From Henningerozyma blattae CBS 6284 (lineage: Eukaryota; Ascomycota; Saccharomycetes; Saccharomycetales; Saccharomycetaceae): a stretch of DNA of 64,000 bases. The stretch spans positions 823,501 through 887,500 of the forward strand of contig NC_020188.1 in NCBI RefSeq assembly GCF_000315915.1, in the 5' to 3' direction. Below, in pieces: positions 21,029 through 30,971 of this stretch (within the stretch, counting starts at the first letter, position 1; the number at the start of each line of letters is the position of its first letter). The notes beneath the pieces were generated by a model that was not told the origin of the DNA, did no database searches, and was given only the letters and a program-made list of their open reading frames with translations. The translations under genes and the position numbers were made by a program.

Positions 21029-23356
21029 ATGGCTAAGAAAGAGCAAAAATCAAAAACCTCTCAACGTAAAGAGCAACGTAAAAGAGAACAAGATTATATT
21101 AGAGAGTTGGAAACACGTATTGAAGAATATAACCCAAAAAATTCGAATGCAGTATTTTTTAAAGATTTACCGATAAGTAATGCCACTCTAAGAGGTTTAA
21201 AAGAAGCTTCTTTCGTTAAGTTAACTGAAATTCAAAAAAATTCAATTCCTATCTCATTAAAAGGATATGACGTATTAGGCGCTGCTAAGACGGGTTCTGG
21301 TAAGACATTAGCGTTCTTGATTCCTGTCTTAGAAAAACTATATAGAGAAAATTGGACTGAATTCGATGGCCTTGGTGCTTTAATTATTTCTCCAACAAGA
21401 GAGTTGGCAATTCAAATTTATGAAGTTTTATTAAAAATTGGTTCACGCACTTCTTTTTCAGCTGGTTTAGTGATCGGTGGTAAAGATGTTAAATTTGAAT
21501 CTGAAAGAATCTCTAGAATTAATATCTTAATTGGGACACCGGGTAGAATTTTACAGCACATGGATCAAGCTGTTGGTTTAAATTTAAATAATTTACAAAT
21601 GCTAGTCTTAGATGAAGCAGATAGATGTTTAGATATGGGTTTCAAAAAAACATTAGATGCTATTGTCAATAACTTACCTATATCAAGACAAACTTTATTA
21701 TTTTCAGCAACTCAATCTCAATCGTTGGATGATTTGGCTAGATTATCATTAACTGATTATAAATCAATTGGTACTTTGGATATTGTTAAGGAAAATGAAA
21801 CTGGTGCTTCAGCAACACCTGAAACTTTACAACAATCTTATATTGATGTACCTTTGCAGGATAAACTGGATACCCTTTTCAGTTTTATAAAGACTCACTT
21901 AAAGAATAAAATGATAATATTTTTATCATCATCAAAGCAAGTTCATTTCGTATATGAAACTTTTAGAAAATTACAACCTGGTATCTCATTAATGCATCTA
22001 CATGGTAGACAAAAACAAAAGGCAAGAACTGAAACTTTAGATAAATTTAGCCGAGCACAGCAAGTCTGTTTATTTGCTACTGATGTTGTTGCAAGAGGTA
22101 TCGATTTCCCATCTGTTGACTGGGTTGTCCAGGTTGATTGCCCTGAAGATGTCGATACATATATTCATAGAGTAGGTAGATGTGCTCGTTATGGTAAACA
22201 AGGTAAATCTCTAATTATGCTAACACCAACTGAAGAGGCTGGGTTCTTAAAGAGATTAGCCTCCAAAAAAATTGAGCCAAAAAAATTGGTAATTAAGCAA
22301 TCTAAGAAAAGATCAATTAAACCACAATTGCAATCTATTTTATTTCAAGATCCTGAATTAAAATATTTGGGACAAAAAGCCTTTATTTCTTACGTTAAAT
22401 CGATTTATATTCAAAAAGATAAAGAAGTTTTTAAATTTGATGAGTTACCAGTTGAAGAGTATGCAAATTCTCTAGGTTTGCCAGGTGCTCCAAAGATTAA
22501 AATTAAAGGTATGAAATCAATAGAACGTGCAAAACAAAAGAAGAATGCTTCAAGGTCATTAATGGCACTATCAAAGATGAATGAAGATGGCGAACCTGAA
22601 AATATTGACAAGTCTACGGATGAAGCTAAACAAGAAACAAAAGTTAGAACCAAATATGACAAGATGTTTGAACGTAAGAATCAAACTATCTTAAGTGAAC
22701 ATTATTTAAATATTACCAAACAACAGGCTAATGATGATGAAGATGATGATTTCATGACTATAAAACGTCAAGACCATAAATTGGTAGAGGAAGAGTTACC
22801 GGATTTAATTGTACCTACTTCCAAAAGATCTCAAAAGAAGGCCTTATCAAAGAAAGCGTCATTATCATCAAAGGGAAACGCTACTAAAATGGTTTTCGAT
22901 GATGATGGACAAGCCCATCCAATTTATGAATTAGAGGGTGAAGAAGAATTTATTAATAAAGGTAGTGCTGAGGATCAAAAGAAGGAATTTTTAGCCAAAG
23001 AAACTGAAGTAATGAATGAGGTTGATATTGAAGATAAACAAGTTGCAAAAGAAAAGAAGCAAGAAAAGAAAAGAAAAAGATTAGAAATGTTGAGAAAAGA
23101 AATTGAAGATGAATATGCAGAAGAATATGGAATTAATGAAGAGCCTGAAAATGAAGCTTTCCTTGGTACTGGTAACTTAAGTGATGATATGGAGAGTGAT
23201 TCTGATGATGATTCGCGTACCAAAAAAGAAGTTTCATATAAAAGAAATAATGAATCTGATTACGAAGGTGAGTATGATGATAACATTATCGAGATGGAAG
23301 AGCCAAACACTCTGGAAGATTTAGAATCTTTGACTGCCAAGCTGATTGGTAATTAG
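21029..23356 (+). CDS. HCA4: DEAD-box RNA helicase Hca4/Dbp4, 18S rRNA processing
   Basis: The 775-aa nucleolar helicase is needed to release U14 snoRNA from pre-rRNA in small-subunit assembly. All DEAD-box motifs are present in order: the Q-motif region [14 protein letters not shown] (AAKTGSGKT, about 83-91), Ia [10 protein letters not shown], Ib [16 protein letters not shown] (about 194-197), III SAT, then in lobe 2 [18 protein letters not shown] and [10 protein letters not shown]. The C-terminal 300 residues are Lys/Glu-rich with coiled-coil character and end in an acidic stretch, as in the family. Length equals S. cerevisiae Hca4 (770 aa). It is the YJL033W position, two genes on from KAR2. 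Confidence 0.97.
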   Translation: MAKKEQKSKTSQRKEQRKREQDYIRELETRIEEYNPKNSNAVFFKDLPISNATLRGLKEASFVKLTEIQKNSIPISLKGYDVLGAAKTGSGKTLAFLIPVLEKLYRENWTEFDGLGALIISPTRELAIQIYEVLLKIGSRTSFSAGLVIGGKDVKFESERISRINILIGTPGRILQHMDQAVGLNLNNLQMLVLDEADRCLDMGFKKTLDAIVNNLPISRQTLLFSATQSQSLDDLARLSLTDYKSIGTLDIVKENETGASATPETLQQSYIDVPLQDKLDTLFSFIKTHLKNKMIIFLSSSKQVHFVYETFRKLQPGISLMHLHGRQKQKARTETLDKFSRAQQVCLFATDVVARGIDFPSVDWVVQVDCPEDVDTYIHRVGRCARYGKQGKSLIMLTPTEEAGFLKRLASKKIEPKKLVIKQSKKRSIKPQLQSILFQDPELKYLGQKAFISYVKSIYIQKDKEVFKFDELPVEEYANSLGLPGAPKIKIKGMKSIERAKQKKNASRSLMALSKMNEDGEPENIDKSTDEAKQETKVRTKYDKMFERKNQTILSEHYLNITKQQANDDEDDDFMTIKRQDHKLVEEELPDLIVPTSKRSQKKALSKKASLSSKGNATKMVFDDDGQAHPIYELEGEEEFINKGSAEDQKKEFLAKETEVMNEVDIEDKQVAKEKKQEKKRKRLEMLRKEIEDEYAEEYGINEEPENEAFLGTGNLSDDMESDSDDDSRTKKEVSYKRNNESDYEGEYDDNIIEMEEPNTLEDLESLTAKLIGN

Positions 23357-23821
23357 GAACCGTTGATATTAAATAGTTGCAAGTTTTTTTTGTATTTGTA
23401 TAGCCCTGCACTCAACATTGTATATTATTAGCCTTTAATAGAAAGTTTTGCATTTAATGTTAGGTTCAATTGATTTAAAGTATTGATATGAATTCGATAT
23501 TGTTCTGATTATTTCTTAATTTAATTGCTGGTAGTCCGAATGTATTGCAATAATTTATTGGTTACCTTTCCATAAATTAGAATATATTAATTTATTTTTT
23601 GCAATCGAAAGCTGAGTACTAACATCACATTTTGTTTGCCATATAGCGTTAGTTTTTTTCAAAAGACATCCTATTAGAAAATTCCGTACTCTTAAAGTTA
23701 CATTATTATTCTTGAAAAAGGTCATCACTGAAAAAGTAAAAAAGCAGCGAATGTTAATAAGATTAAACTATGCAAATTCAATAAAATACTAGACCGTGTT
23801 CAAAGTATATTTACAATAATA
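23357..23821. other. HCA4 terminator and CTK2 promoter
   Basis: Tandem-gene spacer, AT-rich, with no regulatory motif that I can name and no coding relic. Confidence 0.45.
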
Positions 23822-24808
23822 ATGTCCTTTGAGAGTCAAATAATAAAGTCGAGGCCATTCTTTAACAAACAACAAATTAGACGACTACAGAAACATACTA
23901 TTAATAACAAATTAAATTATGAAGTAAATAAAACACAGATACTCAATAAAGTTAATAAGATATGCTATGAGTTAAAATTTCCAAGGTGTACACTAGAAAC
24001 CTCTATTTATTTCTATCAGAGATATTATCTATTTAATAAATTTGAATCTGAGTATTGTTTCATTGTTGGAGTAAGTTGTATCCTATTAAGCTCTAAGCAA
24101 ATGGAAACTGTTAAAAAAATAAATGAGATTTGCTCTGTAGCACTAAAACTAAGAAATACTGAAGCTGAAAATATGTCAAATCAAAACGCCAAAATAAACC
24201 CAGAAGTACTTGAAAACTTCAAAAAAAGAGTTATACAAATAGAACAACGAATTTTAGAAAGCTGTTGCTTTGATTATAGAATTTATTATTTGAATCATGG
24301 TATTAATTTGAGTGAAAGTTTAATATTAATCGGTAAAGACTTGAAGGTCGATAAAGAAGTATGTAAACTAGGTTGGATAATTTGTTATGATGTTTTAAAT
24401 ACCGAATTAATATTGATTTTACCAGGATTTTTGATATCATTTGTAATTTTGAAGATATCTTCTGAAATATTTCAACTACATTACAAAGAAAGCAATTATG
24501 AATCACCTTTTTTTGACACCGATAAATATAGTATTAGAAAAGATTTTTCTGATGAGGCCTATTTTACTATATTAAATATGTATATTAATAAATTTGATTC
24601 TTTCGAAATTAAGAATTATAACAAAATATCATTAAGCATAGAGACCTTTATGAAGCTTAAAGAGGTAGCAGGAGAGGAGAGTGGTATTTCAATGCTCAGT
24701 GAGGATCAATTAGATTTGGATAGTTACATAAATGAAATTAGAGATTTCAACATAAAGGAAAGACGATATGTTTTAGACAGTACTATTATTGAAAATGAAA
24801 TTAAATAG
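23822..24808 (+). CDS. CTK2: CTDK-I kinase beta subunit, cyclin-like Ctk2
   Basis: The 328-aa protein is the cyclin of CTDK-I (Ctk1-Ctk2-Ctk3), which phosphorylates Ser2 of the RNA polymerase II C-terminal repeat. The N-terminus (FESQIIKSRPFFNKQQIRRLQKHTI) and the cyclin-box segments (LKFPRCTLETSIYFYQRYYLFNKFESE; VLENFKKRVIQIEQRILESCCFDYRIYY) align closely with S. cerevisiae Ctk2 (323 aa), as does the ending IKERRYVLDSTII. An insertion (TEAENMSNQNAKIN) extends one loop of the cyclin box. In S. cerevisiae CTK2 is YJL006C, away from HCA4-BET4, so its presence here reflects either ancestral order or a move. Confidence 0.93.
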   Translation: MSFESQIIKSRPFFNKQQIRRLQKHTINNKLNYEVNKTQILNKVNKICYELKFPRCTLETSIYFYQRYYLFNKFESEYCFIVGVSCILLSSKQMETVKKINEICSVALKLRNTEAENMSNQNAKINPEVLENFKKRVIQIEQRILESCCFDYRIYYLNHGINLSESLILIGKDLKVDKEVCKLGWIICYDVLNTELILILPGFLISFVILKISSEIFQLHYKESNYESPFFDTDKYSIRKDFSDEAYFTILNMYINKFDSFEIKNYNKISLSIETFMKLKEVAGEESGISMLSEDQLDLDSYINEIRDFNIKERRYVLDSTIIENEIK

Positions 24809-24970
24809 AGCTACTAAATTTGCTAACCTTAAATAGAATTAAAATTATTGTAGAAAATCCAAATTGACTTTTTAGCCATCTTTTTAATAAGTGTCTACCT
24901 AAAAGAATTTGTATTAGTCATTTATTGAATATCATCATTTGGATTTGATTTATTAGAATAGTATTTTTAC

Positions 24971-25013
<43 letters not shown>

Positions 25014-25028
25014 TAATAATAATAATAA
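24971..25028. repeat. (AAT)n microsatellite abutting the gap
   Basis: About 19 AAT units with one interruption run directly into the N stretch, so the true length is unknown and the gap was probably caused by this repeat. Confidence 0.95.
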
Positions 25029-25048
25029 NNNNNNNNNNNNNNNNNNNN
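25029..25048. other. Assembly gap, 20 N
   Basis: Twenty ambiguous bases. A round number of N next to a microsatellite is usually a placeholder, not a measured length. Confidence 0.99.
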
Positions 25049-26392
25049 AATTATTTATAGTAAACGATTAAAAGTATAGAATACAATTAATGATAAGTTT
25101 ATAGATATTCTCATCAAATTTAATGAGGTTTTTATAATATCATGTATCTCACTTCCTCTTGTTATTAGAAAAATGAAGCTTTACAGGAGATTTATATAGG
25201 CAACTTCCATCTATTCACAATACATGTTTGAGAAATTCTATCCAATTGTTACCCTCTTGATACCGTACAACTACTGGTATTATGTGTCGTGAAGCACTTT
25301 AATGCTAAAGCCAACTGTTGGAAAGATCACCATAAGCAGATATACGCTCACCAAGTATAGCCTTTCAAGATAATGACCTATAGTGCCTATTTGAGTCCTA
25401 GAAGAATGTATTAAATAATGAACTCGACTTGTTTTAAATTATTCATTACTTGTTCATTTTCATCACCTGTAAAAAATGACTGGATTAAAACCCCAGGAAG
25501 TAAGCTAGAAATGCAACCTGTATAAATGGACATCCTGCGAATAAAATATTCAAGCCCATACTCCAGTAAAAAGAGAACTAATTTATTTTTGCAAATGGAG
25601 AGTTAATAGCCAGTTTTTATTTCAATGAAGATCTTATATATCGAGTATATAATTGAGTTAACTTTGTACTGATTGCAAAATGACGCATTATCCCAAGAGA
25701 ATCATGAATTAGTATGGCATATGTTGGATCTAATATATTACACAGTAAGTGGTACTTTTTTAAAACCTATATATCTCAAGTGTCATTTAAATATGACTTT
25801 TTTGCCATTGAATAATTTAGATAGAGAAGAGTATTTTTAAGGACAAAAATGATCTACTAAGAATGCTAAGAAACTACGGGTTACGTAAATATATATAATA
25901 TAAAAACATCAAATCCTCAAATTGAAGTGTATTTTACATTTTACCACCACTCTTATTATATAGCTAAGTCAATTAAGTTTACTCTTGTTCTTTATAGCTA
26001 ACCATTAAATAATAATTGTAAAATATAAATTAGACCACTATCGTTACAGTAAGGACTAAGACCCAAATATATGGACAGTTAATACTTCTACATGGTTATT
26101 GTGTTACTATAAACTAAACTGCTTCATAATTAAAGTATAAAGTAGTAAATTAATTAAATAGATTGCCAAAAAGAACTAAATTCATCACGATTTACAATTA
26201 TTTCAAATTACTATAAAAAAAATTTTGTATAATGTAATAACATTATCTTTTCTTTTTAATAAATTATGCGATGCAGTTAATTAAAGGTTAATAATTACAA
26301 CCTTCGTTAAGGGTTTATGTGACATGTGTTTCCCTTAAGTAGTAGATACAGGAATTTAACTAATTGGTAAATGATATATTTCAACTAAAAAT

Positions 26393-28579
26393 TCATTTCA
26401 AAAAATTAGTAACTTTTTCAAAATATATTTCAGGAGCAATTGTAAAATTAGAAACATTTATGAAATCCATATCAATTATCTTTGAAGGGAAAAACGTATT
26501 GCCATATATTTGATCAATGCAAGGAGTAATAATTGGTGTCATGATATTTCCATTTTCAAATCGTCTATATATTTGGCCACTCCAGCCAAAACCTGTACCC
26601 TTACTGAAGATCATATCAAAATTTTTATTCAATGTATCTAGAAATTTTTGATAGCAATCATCATACGTACAAAGTACTGTATTTTTCAAAATTTCGTTGC
26701 TAAAATTACATTTAGTTAAATTAACCACGCTTAAGGCTTTAATTAACTCAGGGTCATCTGTCACAAATTTCTCTTCAAATTCTAACTGATTTAAAAGATA
26801 TATTTTGAAAACTTTTAAATAATCATATCTATTCTTATACCATTTAGGTATTGATTTAGCAACCTCATGAAAAGAAAGTTGTCTATTAGGTGAAAAAAGT
26901 TTGAAATACTTCATATTAGGTCCATGGTTATTTGGTTTAATAATATTTTTTTCACTTTCTTCTTTTAAATACCTTTCAAAAAAATATTGTGATTTCCTAT
27001 AGCCCTCTAAGTCATTCCAAATTAAATCATGTACTGGGTAATGCATCGGAAACTTAGGTTTCTGCATCTGATCCTTTGGAAATTGGTATTTTGCAGATTC
27101 CCTTGACATATATAGACAGTATGTTGCATTTACTAAGGCAGTCTTTAATGTTGTAAAAGGCCATTTTAATTCAAAAATACTGTATTCAGTTTCAAAACAG
27201 CCCAGTCCTGAAATTATTGAAGAGAGCTCCGCTGGCAGTAATGAAGCCTTCAAAGATAGGTTTGACAGATCCACAATGGATTCAGATGACTTTTGATCTT
27301 CTGATAATGTAGAAAATATTTGAACAAACATCTGAATATAGGATGCAGCCTTCAAGTAGTGAATAATTGGAATTCTTAAAGAAGGTTTCATATAGATATT
27401 ATTTACATTTTTTACTCTTTTCAGGAACGGTGGAAGAAATCTTTCAACAATTGTGTCATCTAAGTAAAACGAGTTGACTTTTTGACCTCTTATTTGAGTT
27501 ACATAGTTATCAACTTCGTACACTTTTACTTGCAGAGGATCTTGTAAGTCTCTAAGGAGTTTAGGCTTTACTCTAAATCCAAATATTGAGCGGAAAAATT
27601 GTTTTTGCATTTCGACAGTAGGATTTTCAATTAACCTATTTTGATTAATTATCTCTTGTTGTTTATCAATGAATGCAATAAATTTCTCTTCATGTAACCG
27701 AGGATCTTCAGAAAAATTCTCTTGTATGTTGGGAATTGGTTGGGAATCACTTTGATTCACTCTTGGCCTCACTCTTCTTGAAGGTGTATCACTATCCTCT
27801 CTTGAGTGTTGGATATTTTGTGAATAGTTTTGATCTCTTTGTAAATTAGACCTATGCAGTGGTTGTTGCGCATTCTGAATATTAGCATTCATATTAGAAC
27901 TTTGATTCTGATTTGCGACTTCAGAATCATCAAGTACTGGATACTCTTGTCCCCCTAATATTTGTCCATTTATTATGGGATAGTTTATTATCTGCCCATT
28001 ATCCCATTTTTCTTGTAATATTTGATCTTGAATAGTTAAATCAGTGGGTACCTGAATTTGTGAAATATTGCTATTTATCATTTGTTCCTCTAGTATATAG
28101 CCTGGTAAAATTCGACGATTTATTATTGGGTAATACACCACAGTTCCATCAGGCCTTTGCTGAGGTAAAATTAAATCATGAAGTGGTCCGACAATTGGAT
28201 CTGCATTCCGGTTTGCTAGTTGACTTGTGTTATATTGCCTTAGATTCTGATTTGGCGCAATGTCAATATATGGATTAGAGATCCGGTTAGTTCCATTAAT
28301 TTGTGGTTGAACAGTAGTTTGAGTCTGGTTGTTAGATGAGTTGGTATTTGTGAATGAAGTATTAAATAATCCTTGTAACCCTTGTTGCTGTATTGTTTGT
28401 TCTTGAAACAGATTATCATTATAGAATTGATCTGTATTTGATAGGAAATTTTCCCTTGTAACAGGAGTTGTCGCCTCTGGTGGAATAAATTCCTGAAAAT
28501 TTGAGAATGGATTCATATGTTCGTTCTGAAAGTCTGCTCTTCCGAGGTAAGGATCAGATGGAGATGTGCTTAGACCCAT
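26393..28579 (-). CDS. Orphan protein of 728 aa, Gln/Asn-rich N-terminus and folded C-terminal half; unrecognised
   Basis: The ATG at 28579 starts MGLSTSPSDPYLGR. Residues 1-300 are rich in Asn, Gln, Ser and Pro and look disordered. They contain an internal duplication around YYPIINRRILPGYILEE (about 148-164) and NYPIINGQILGGQEYP (about 198-213). Residues 310-728 have the composition of a folded alpha/beta protein with many aromatic and basic residues (for example FFRSIFGFRVKPKLLRDLQD, LPPFLKRVKNVNNIYMKPSL, GTGFGWSGQIYRRFENGN). I see no catalytic motif, zinc finger, membrane span or signal peptide. It shows no gag- or pol-type motif either. It lies between CTK2 and BET4, where S. cerevisiae has no gene between HCA4 and BET4. 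It may be a fast-evolving or lineage-restricted regulator; no function is claimed. Confidence 0.8.
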   Translation of the reverse strand: MGLSTSPSDPYLGRADFQNEHMNPFSNFQEFIPPEATTPVTRENFLSNTDQFYNDNLFQEQTIQQQGLQGLFNTSFTNTNSSNNQTQTTVQPQINGTNRISNPYIDIAPNQNLRQYNTSQLANRNADPIVGPLHDLILPQQRPDGTVVYYPIINRRILPGYILEEQMINSNISQIQVPTDLTIQDQILQEKWDNGQIINYPIINGQILGGQEYPVLDDSEVANQNQSSNMNANIQNAQQPLHRSNLQRDQNYSQNIQHSREDSDTPSRRVRPRVNQSDSQPIPNIQENFSEDPRLHEEKFIAFIDKQQEIINQNRLIENPTVEMQKQFFRSIFGFRVKPKLLRDLQDPLQVKVYEVDNYVTQIRGQKVNSFYLDDTIVERFLPPFLKRVKNVNNIYMKPSLRIPIIHYLKAASYIQMFVQIFSTLSEDQKSSESIVDLSNLSLKASLLPAELSSIISGLGCFETEYSIFELKWPFTTLKTALVNATYCLYMSRESAKYQFPKDQMQKPKFPMHYPVHDLIWNDLEGYRKSQYFFERYLKEESEKNIIKPNNHGPNMKYFKLFSPNRQLSFHEVAKSIPKWYKNRYDYLKVFKIYLLNQLEFEEKFVTDDPELIKALSVVNLTKCNFSNEILKNTVLCTYDDCYQKFLDTLNKNFDMIFSKGTGFGWSGQIYRRFENGNIMTPIITPCIDQIYGNTFFPSKIIDMDFINVSNFTIAPEIYFEKVTNFLK

Positions 28580-28977
28580 TTTTAGTTATTTAATATTTTA
28601 TTATTTAGCCAATTGATGATTTGTGGATAGCAAAAGAAATAATTTTTAACACTAAAACGCTAGCCTTTAAGTAGTTCTACTAATCTTGTTATTGTTGATT
28701 TTCATTATACCTCTCTTGATAATATATTTCTTCCTTTGATAATTCTTAAATAGCTTTTATTTTTTCTTAATTTGTGTCACATCATGGGTTTTCCTTTTTG
28801 GAAGGCAATATTAATTTAAAAAAATATTGAAAAGTTGAAAAACTGAAAACAAGTATAATAATTATAAGCCAATTTTCAAAAGCCTAATAGATATCTATAC
28901 TATTAATCTATTAAAATCTAAGTAAAAACTTTTCAAAAAAAAAAAAATAAAAAAAACATATTTGGGATTCTATATAA
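28580..28977. other. Promoter of the 728-aa orphan and 3' end of BET4
   Basis: AT-rich, 398 bp between two minus-strand genes. BET4 transcription ends into it and the orphan's promoter is not here but to the left... that is, the orphan starts at 28579 and this segment is its upstream region. An A-run at 28935-28952 faces the BET4 stop. No named site was found. Confidence 0.45.
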
Positions 28978-29931
28978 TTAATTAACGGATGATGATCCAC
29001 ATTTTTCTAACAAGAACTTATATCTGTTAGCCCTTTGGTAATCAAATTGTATCAATTTGGTTAAATATTCAACAATAATTGATGTATCATTTGCAGTGAG
29101 TTTTTCTATATTAATTAGAAGCTTTAAACACCAAATATTTTCTTTCCCAGAAAATTCTAATTCGTCATTATTAATCATTTCAATTTTTTCCTTCAACTCA
29201 ATCAAATTGATTGCAGAAGTATAATTATTGATGAACCAATTCATGTAATACCAAATTGATTGATCTTCAGGATCTGTAAACATTGCGTTAACGATATAGT
29301 CCACTTCTTTCTCGATACTTGCTAAATCTTTGTTAGTCTTTAAAATAGTTGGCAATAACAAAGTTCTTTGATGCCATGCAGAAAAATTTGAAATATCTTT
29401 ATTTATCATTGTAGTAGAATAAATGAACTGACTTTCAATATTTGTTTTATCTGTCATTTTATTAATTTCATCTGTTAGCACTCTTTTATAGTGCCAAGCA
29501 TGAAAATTTCTACTATCCAAATCAAGTAATTTATATACCATTTTCAATTCATTCTCCCACGTAGCTAATCTCTCTTGTTTAGGATAGTTTTGTAAAATCC
29601 ATAATCTATAATTCCAAATCCAATAAACTTTTGGATAATCCTTTAAAATTTGTAATAATAAATATAATTCATTTTGCCAAAATTTTATATCTAGTGAATC
29701 GTATAAGCTTAAGATAATCGATCTTCTATAATTCCAAATCGTATTAAACTCAGGATTTTGTTTTAGTAAAGTTTCAGTTAATTCTAAATGATTTAGGTCA
29801 TAGATCTTTTCGTGTTTACCTTTTAACAAGGTATCATTCAACGATTTATATTGTTTAATCTTGATAGCATCATTTTTTCGTTTCAACTCTAATTGTTCTT
29901 TGGACCAATTGCGTCTTTTAATCCCATGCAT
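28978..29931 (-). CDS. BET4: Rab geranylgeranyltransferase (type II) alpha subunit Bet4
   Basis: The 317-aa subunit pairs with Bet2 and, with the escort protein Mrs6, prenylates Rab GTPases such as Ypt1 and Sec4. The start MHGIKRRNW matches the family N-terminus. Five prenyltransferase alpha repeats can be read: NTIWNYRRSII, YWIWNYRLWIL, FHAWHYKRVL, FSAWHQRTLLL and QSIWYYMNWFI, each with the W-x-x-R/W pattern. Length is close to S. cerevisiae Bet4 (327 aa). It is divergent from MAD2 with 275 bp between starts, exactly as YJL031C/YJL030W. Confidence 0.97.
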   Translation of the reverse strand: MHGIKRRNWSKEQLELKRKNDAIKIKQYKSLNDTLLKGKHEKIYDLNHLELTETLLKQNPEFNTIWNYRRSIILSLYDSLDIKFWQNELYLLLQILKDYPKVYWIWNYRLWILQNYPKQERLATWENELKMVYKLLDLDSRNFHAWHYKRVLTDEINKMTDKTNIESQFIYSTTMINKDISNFSAWHQRTLLLPTILKTNKDLASIEKEVDYIVNAMFTDPEDQSIWYYMNWFINNYTSAINLIELKEKIEMINNDELEFSGKENIWCLKLLINIEKLTANDTSIIVEYLTKLIQFDYQRANRYKFLLEKCGSSSVN

Positions 29932-30206
29932 TGTTATGTTGAATTTAACCTTTAATTTTGCAATGATTATTAAGTTTTGTAATATAATTTATAAGATTAA
30001 GCGGGTTCTTTTCTGTATTACCTATTATTATCTATTTCGGAATTTTAAGAATTTTACTTATACGGATCTATCAATATGTTCATTCCTCGATAAAAATATA
30101 CTTATAAAAGCATGAAACTTTACTGATTGAGAGATCTTCCTCAAAGATGTAGATCATTGAAATTAACTTCCAATATCGAATATCGATAGTATTAGTAATA
30201 CTTGAA

Positions 30207-30851
30207 ATGTCTCAGAATAGCAAAAATAATTCTCAAGAGCTATCACTTCGAGGCTCTGCCAAAAAAATTGTGGAATTCTTTGAAATTACCCTAGGTTTTA
30301 TACTATATCAGCGTGGTGTATATCCACAAGATGAATTCGTCCCAGTTACACGATATGGTATGTCTCTACTGCGTCCAGAATCGCCTGATCTAAGAAAATA
30401 CATCAGGACTGTCCTACAACAAGTTCAGCGTTGGGTAGTTAAGGGTGACTGTTCCAAGCTGTTATTATGTCTTGTCGATACTGATTCAGGTTCTACCATT
30501 GAGCAATGGGCATTCGGGATAGACATATCTGAAAGTGGGAGTAATTCTAACGAAGATGAATCTGCAGATAATAGAATAAATGAGGAAGAAACTAAACAAC
30601 AAATACGAGCTTTGCTGCGTCAAATTACTTCTAGTGTTTCTTTTTTACCACAGCTTGATGAGGATGCCGAGTATTCATTTTGTGTTTTATGTCATACCAA
30701 TGCAAGTGGAGTTGTTCCGAAGGACTGGGGTGACGCTTCGATGTCAACGGCCATTGTTCATGGTTCCAATAAAGAGACTGTTCAATTAAGAAATTTTGCT
30801 ACATCAGACCATACCATCCAAGCAAGTGTCACTTATTCATCTGGTAAATAG
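30207..30851 (+). CDS. MAD2: Spindle assembly checkpoint protein Mad2
   Basis: The 214-aa HORMA-domain protein binds Mad1 and Cdc20 at unattached kinetochores and blocks the anaphase-promoting complex. The reading SLRGSAKKIVEFFEITLGFILYQRGVYP at the N-terminus and the C-terminal safety-belt region (VHGSNKETVQLRNFATSDHTIQASVTY) are typical. It is slightly longer than S. cerevisiae Mad2 (196 aa) through an acidic insertion (SESGSNSNEDESADNRINEEE) in a loop. It converges with VPS53, 120 bp between stops, as YJL030W/YJL029C. Confidence 0.97.
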   Translation: MSQNSKNNSQELSLRGSAKKIVEFFEITLGFILYQRGVYPQDEFVPVTRYGMSLLRPESPDLRKYIRTVLQQVQRWVVKGDCSKLLLCLVDTDSGSTIEQWAFGIDISESGSNSNEDESADNRINEEETKQQIRALLRQITSSVSFLPQLDEDAEYSFCVLCHTNASGVVPKDWGDASMSTAIVHGSNKETVQLRNFATSDHTIQASVTYSSGK

Positions 30852-30971
30852 CAGGCTATTATTAGGAAGATTTACGTATTTTAGTATCTCTTGGCATATC
30901 GTCACTATTACGTATGAAATAGTTGATGCCTTAACTATATAGAAATATACATATATATTGCATTCTTGCAT

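Larger units (their letters stand above)
24809..26392. other. Gene-free 1.6 kb with a triplet microsatellite and an assembly gap
   Basis: Between CTK2 and the convergent 728-codon orphan. Apart from the (AAT)n tract and 20 N at 25029-25048 I found no frame, RNA or repeat. A short gene could be hidden in the unsequenced part only if the true gap is larger than 20 bases. Confidence 0.5.
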
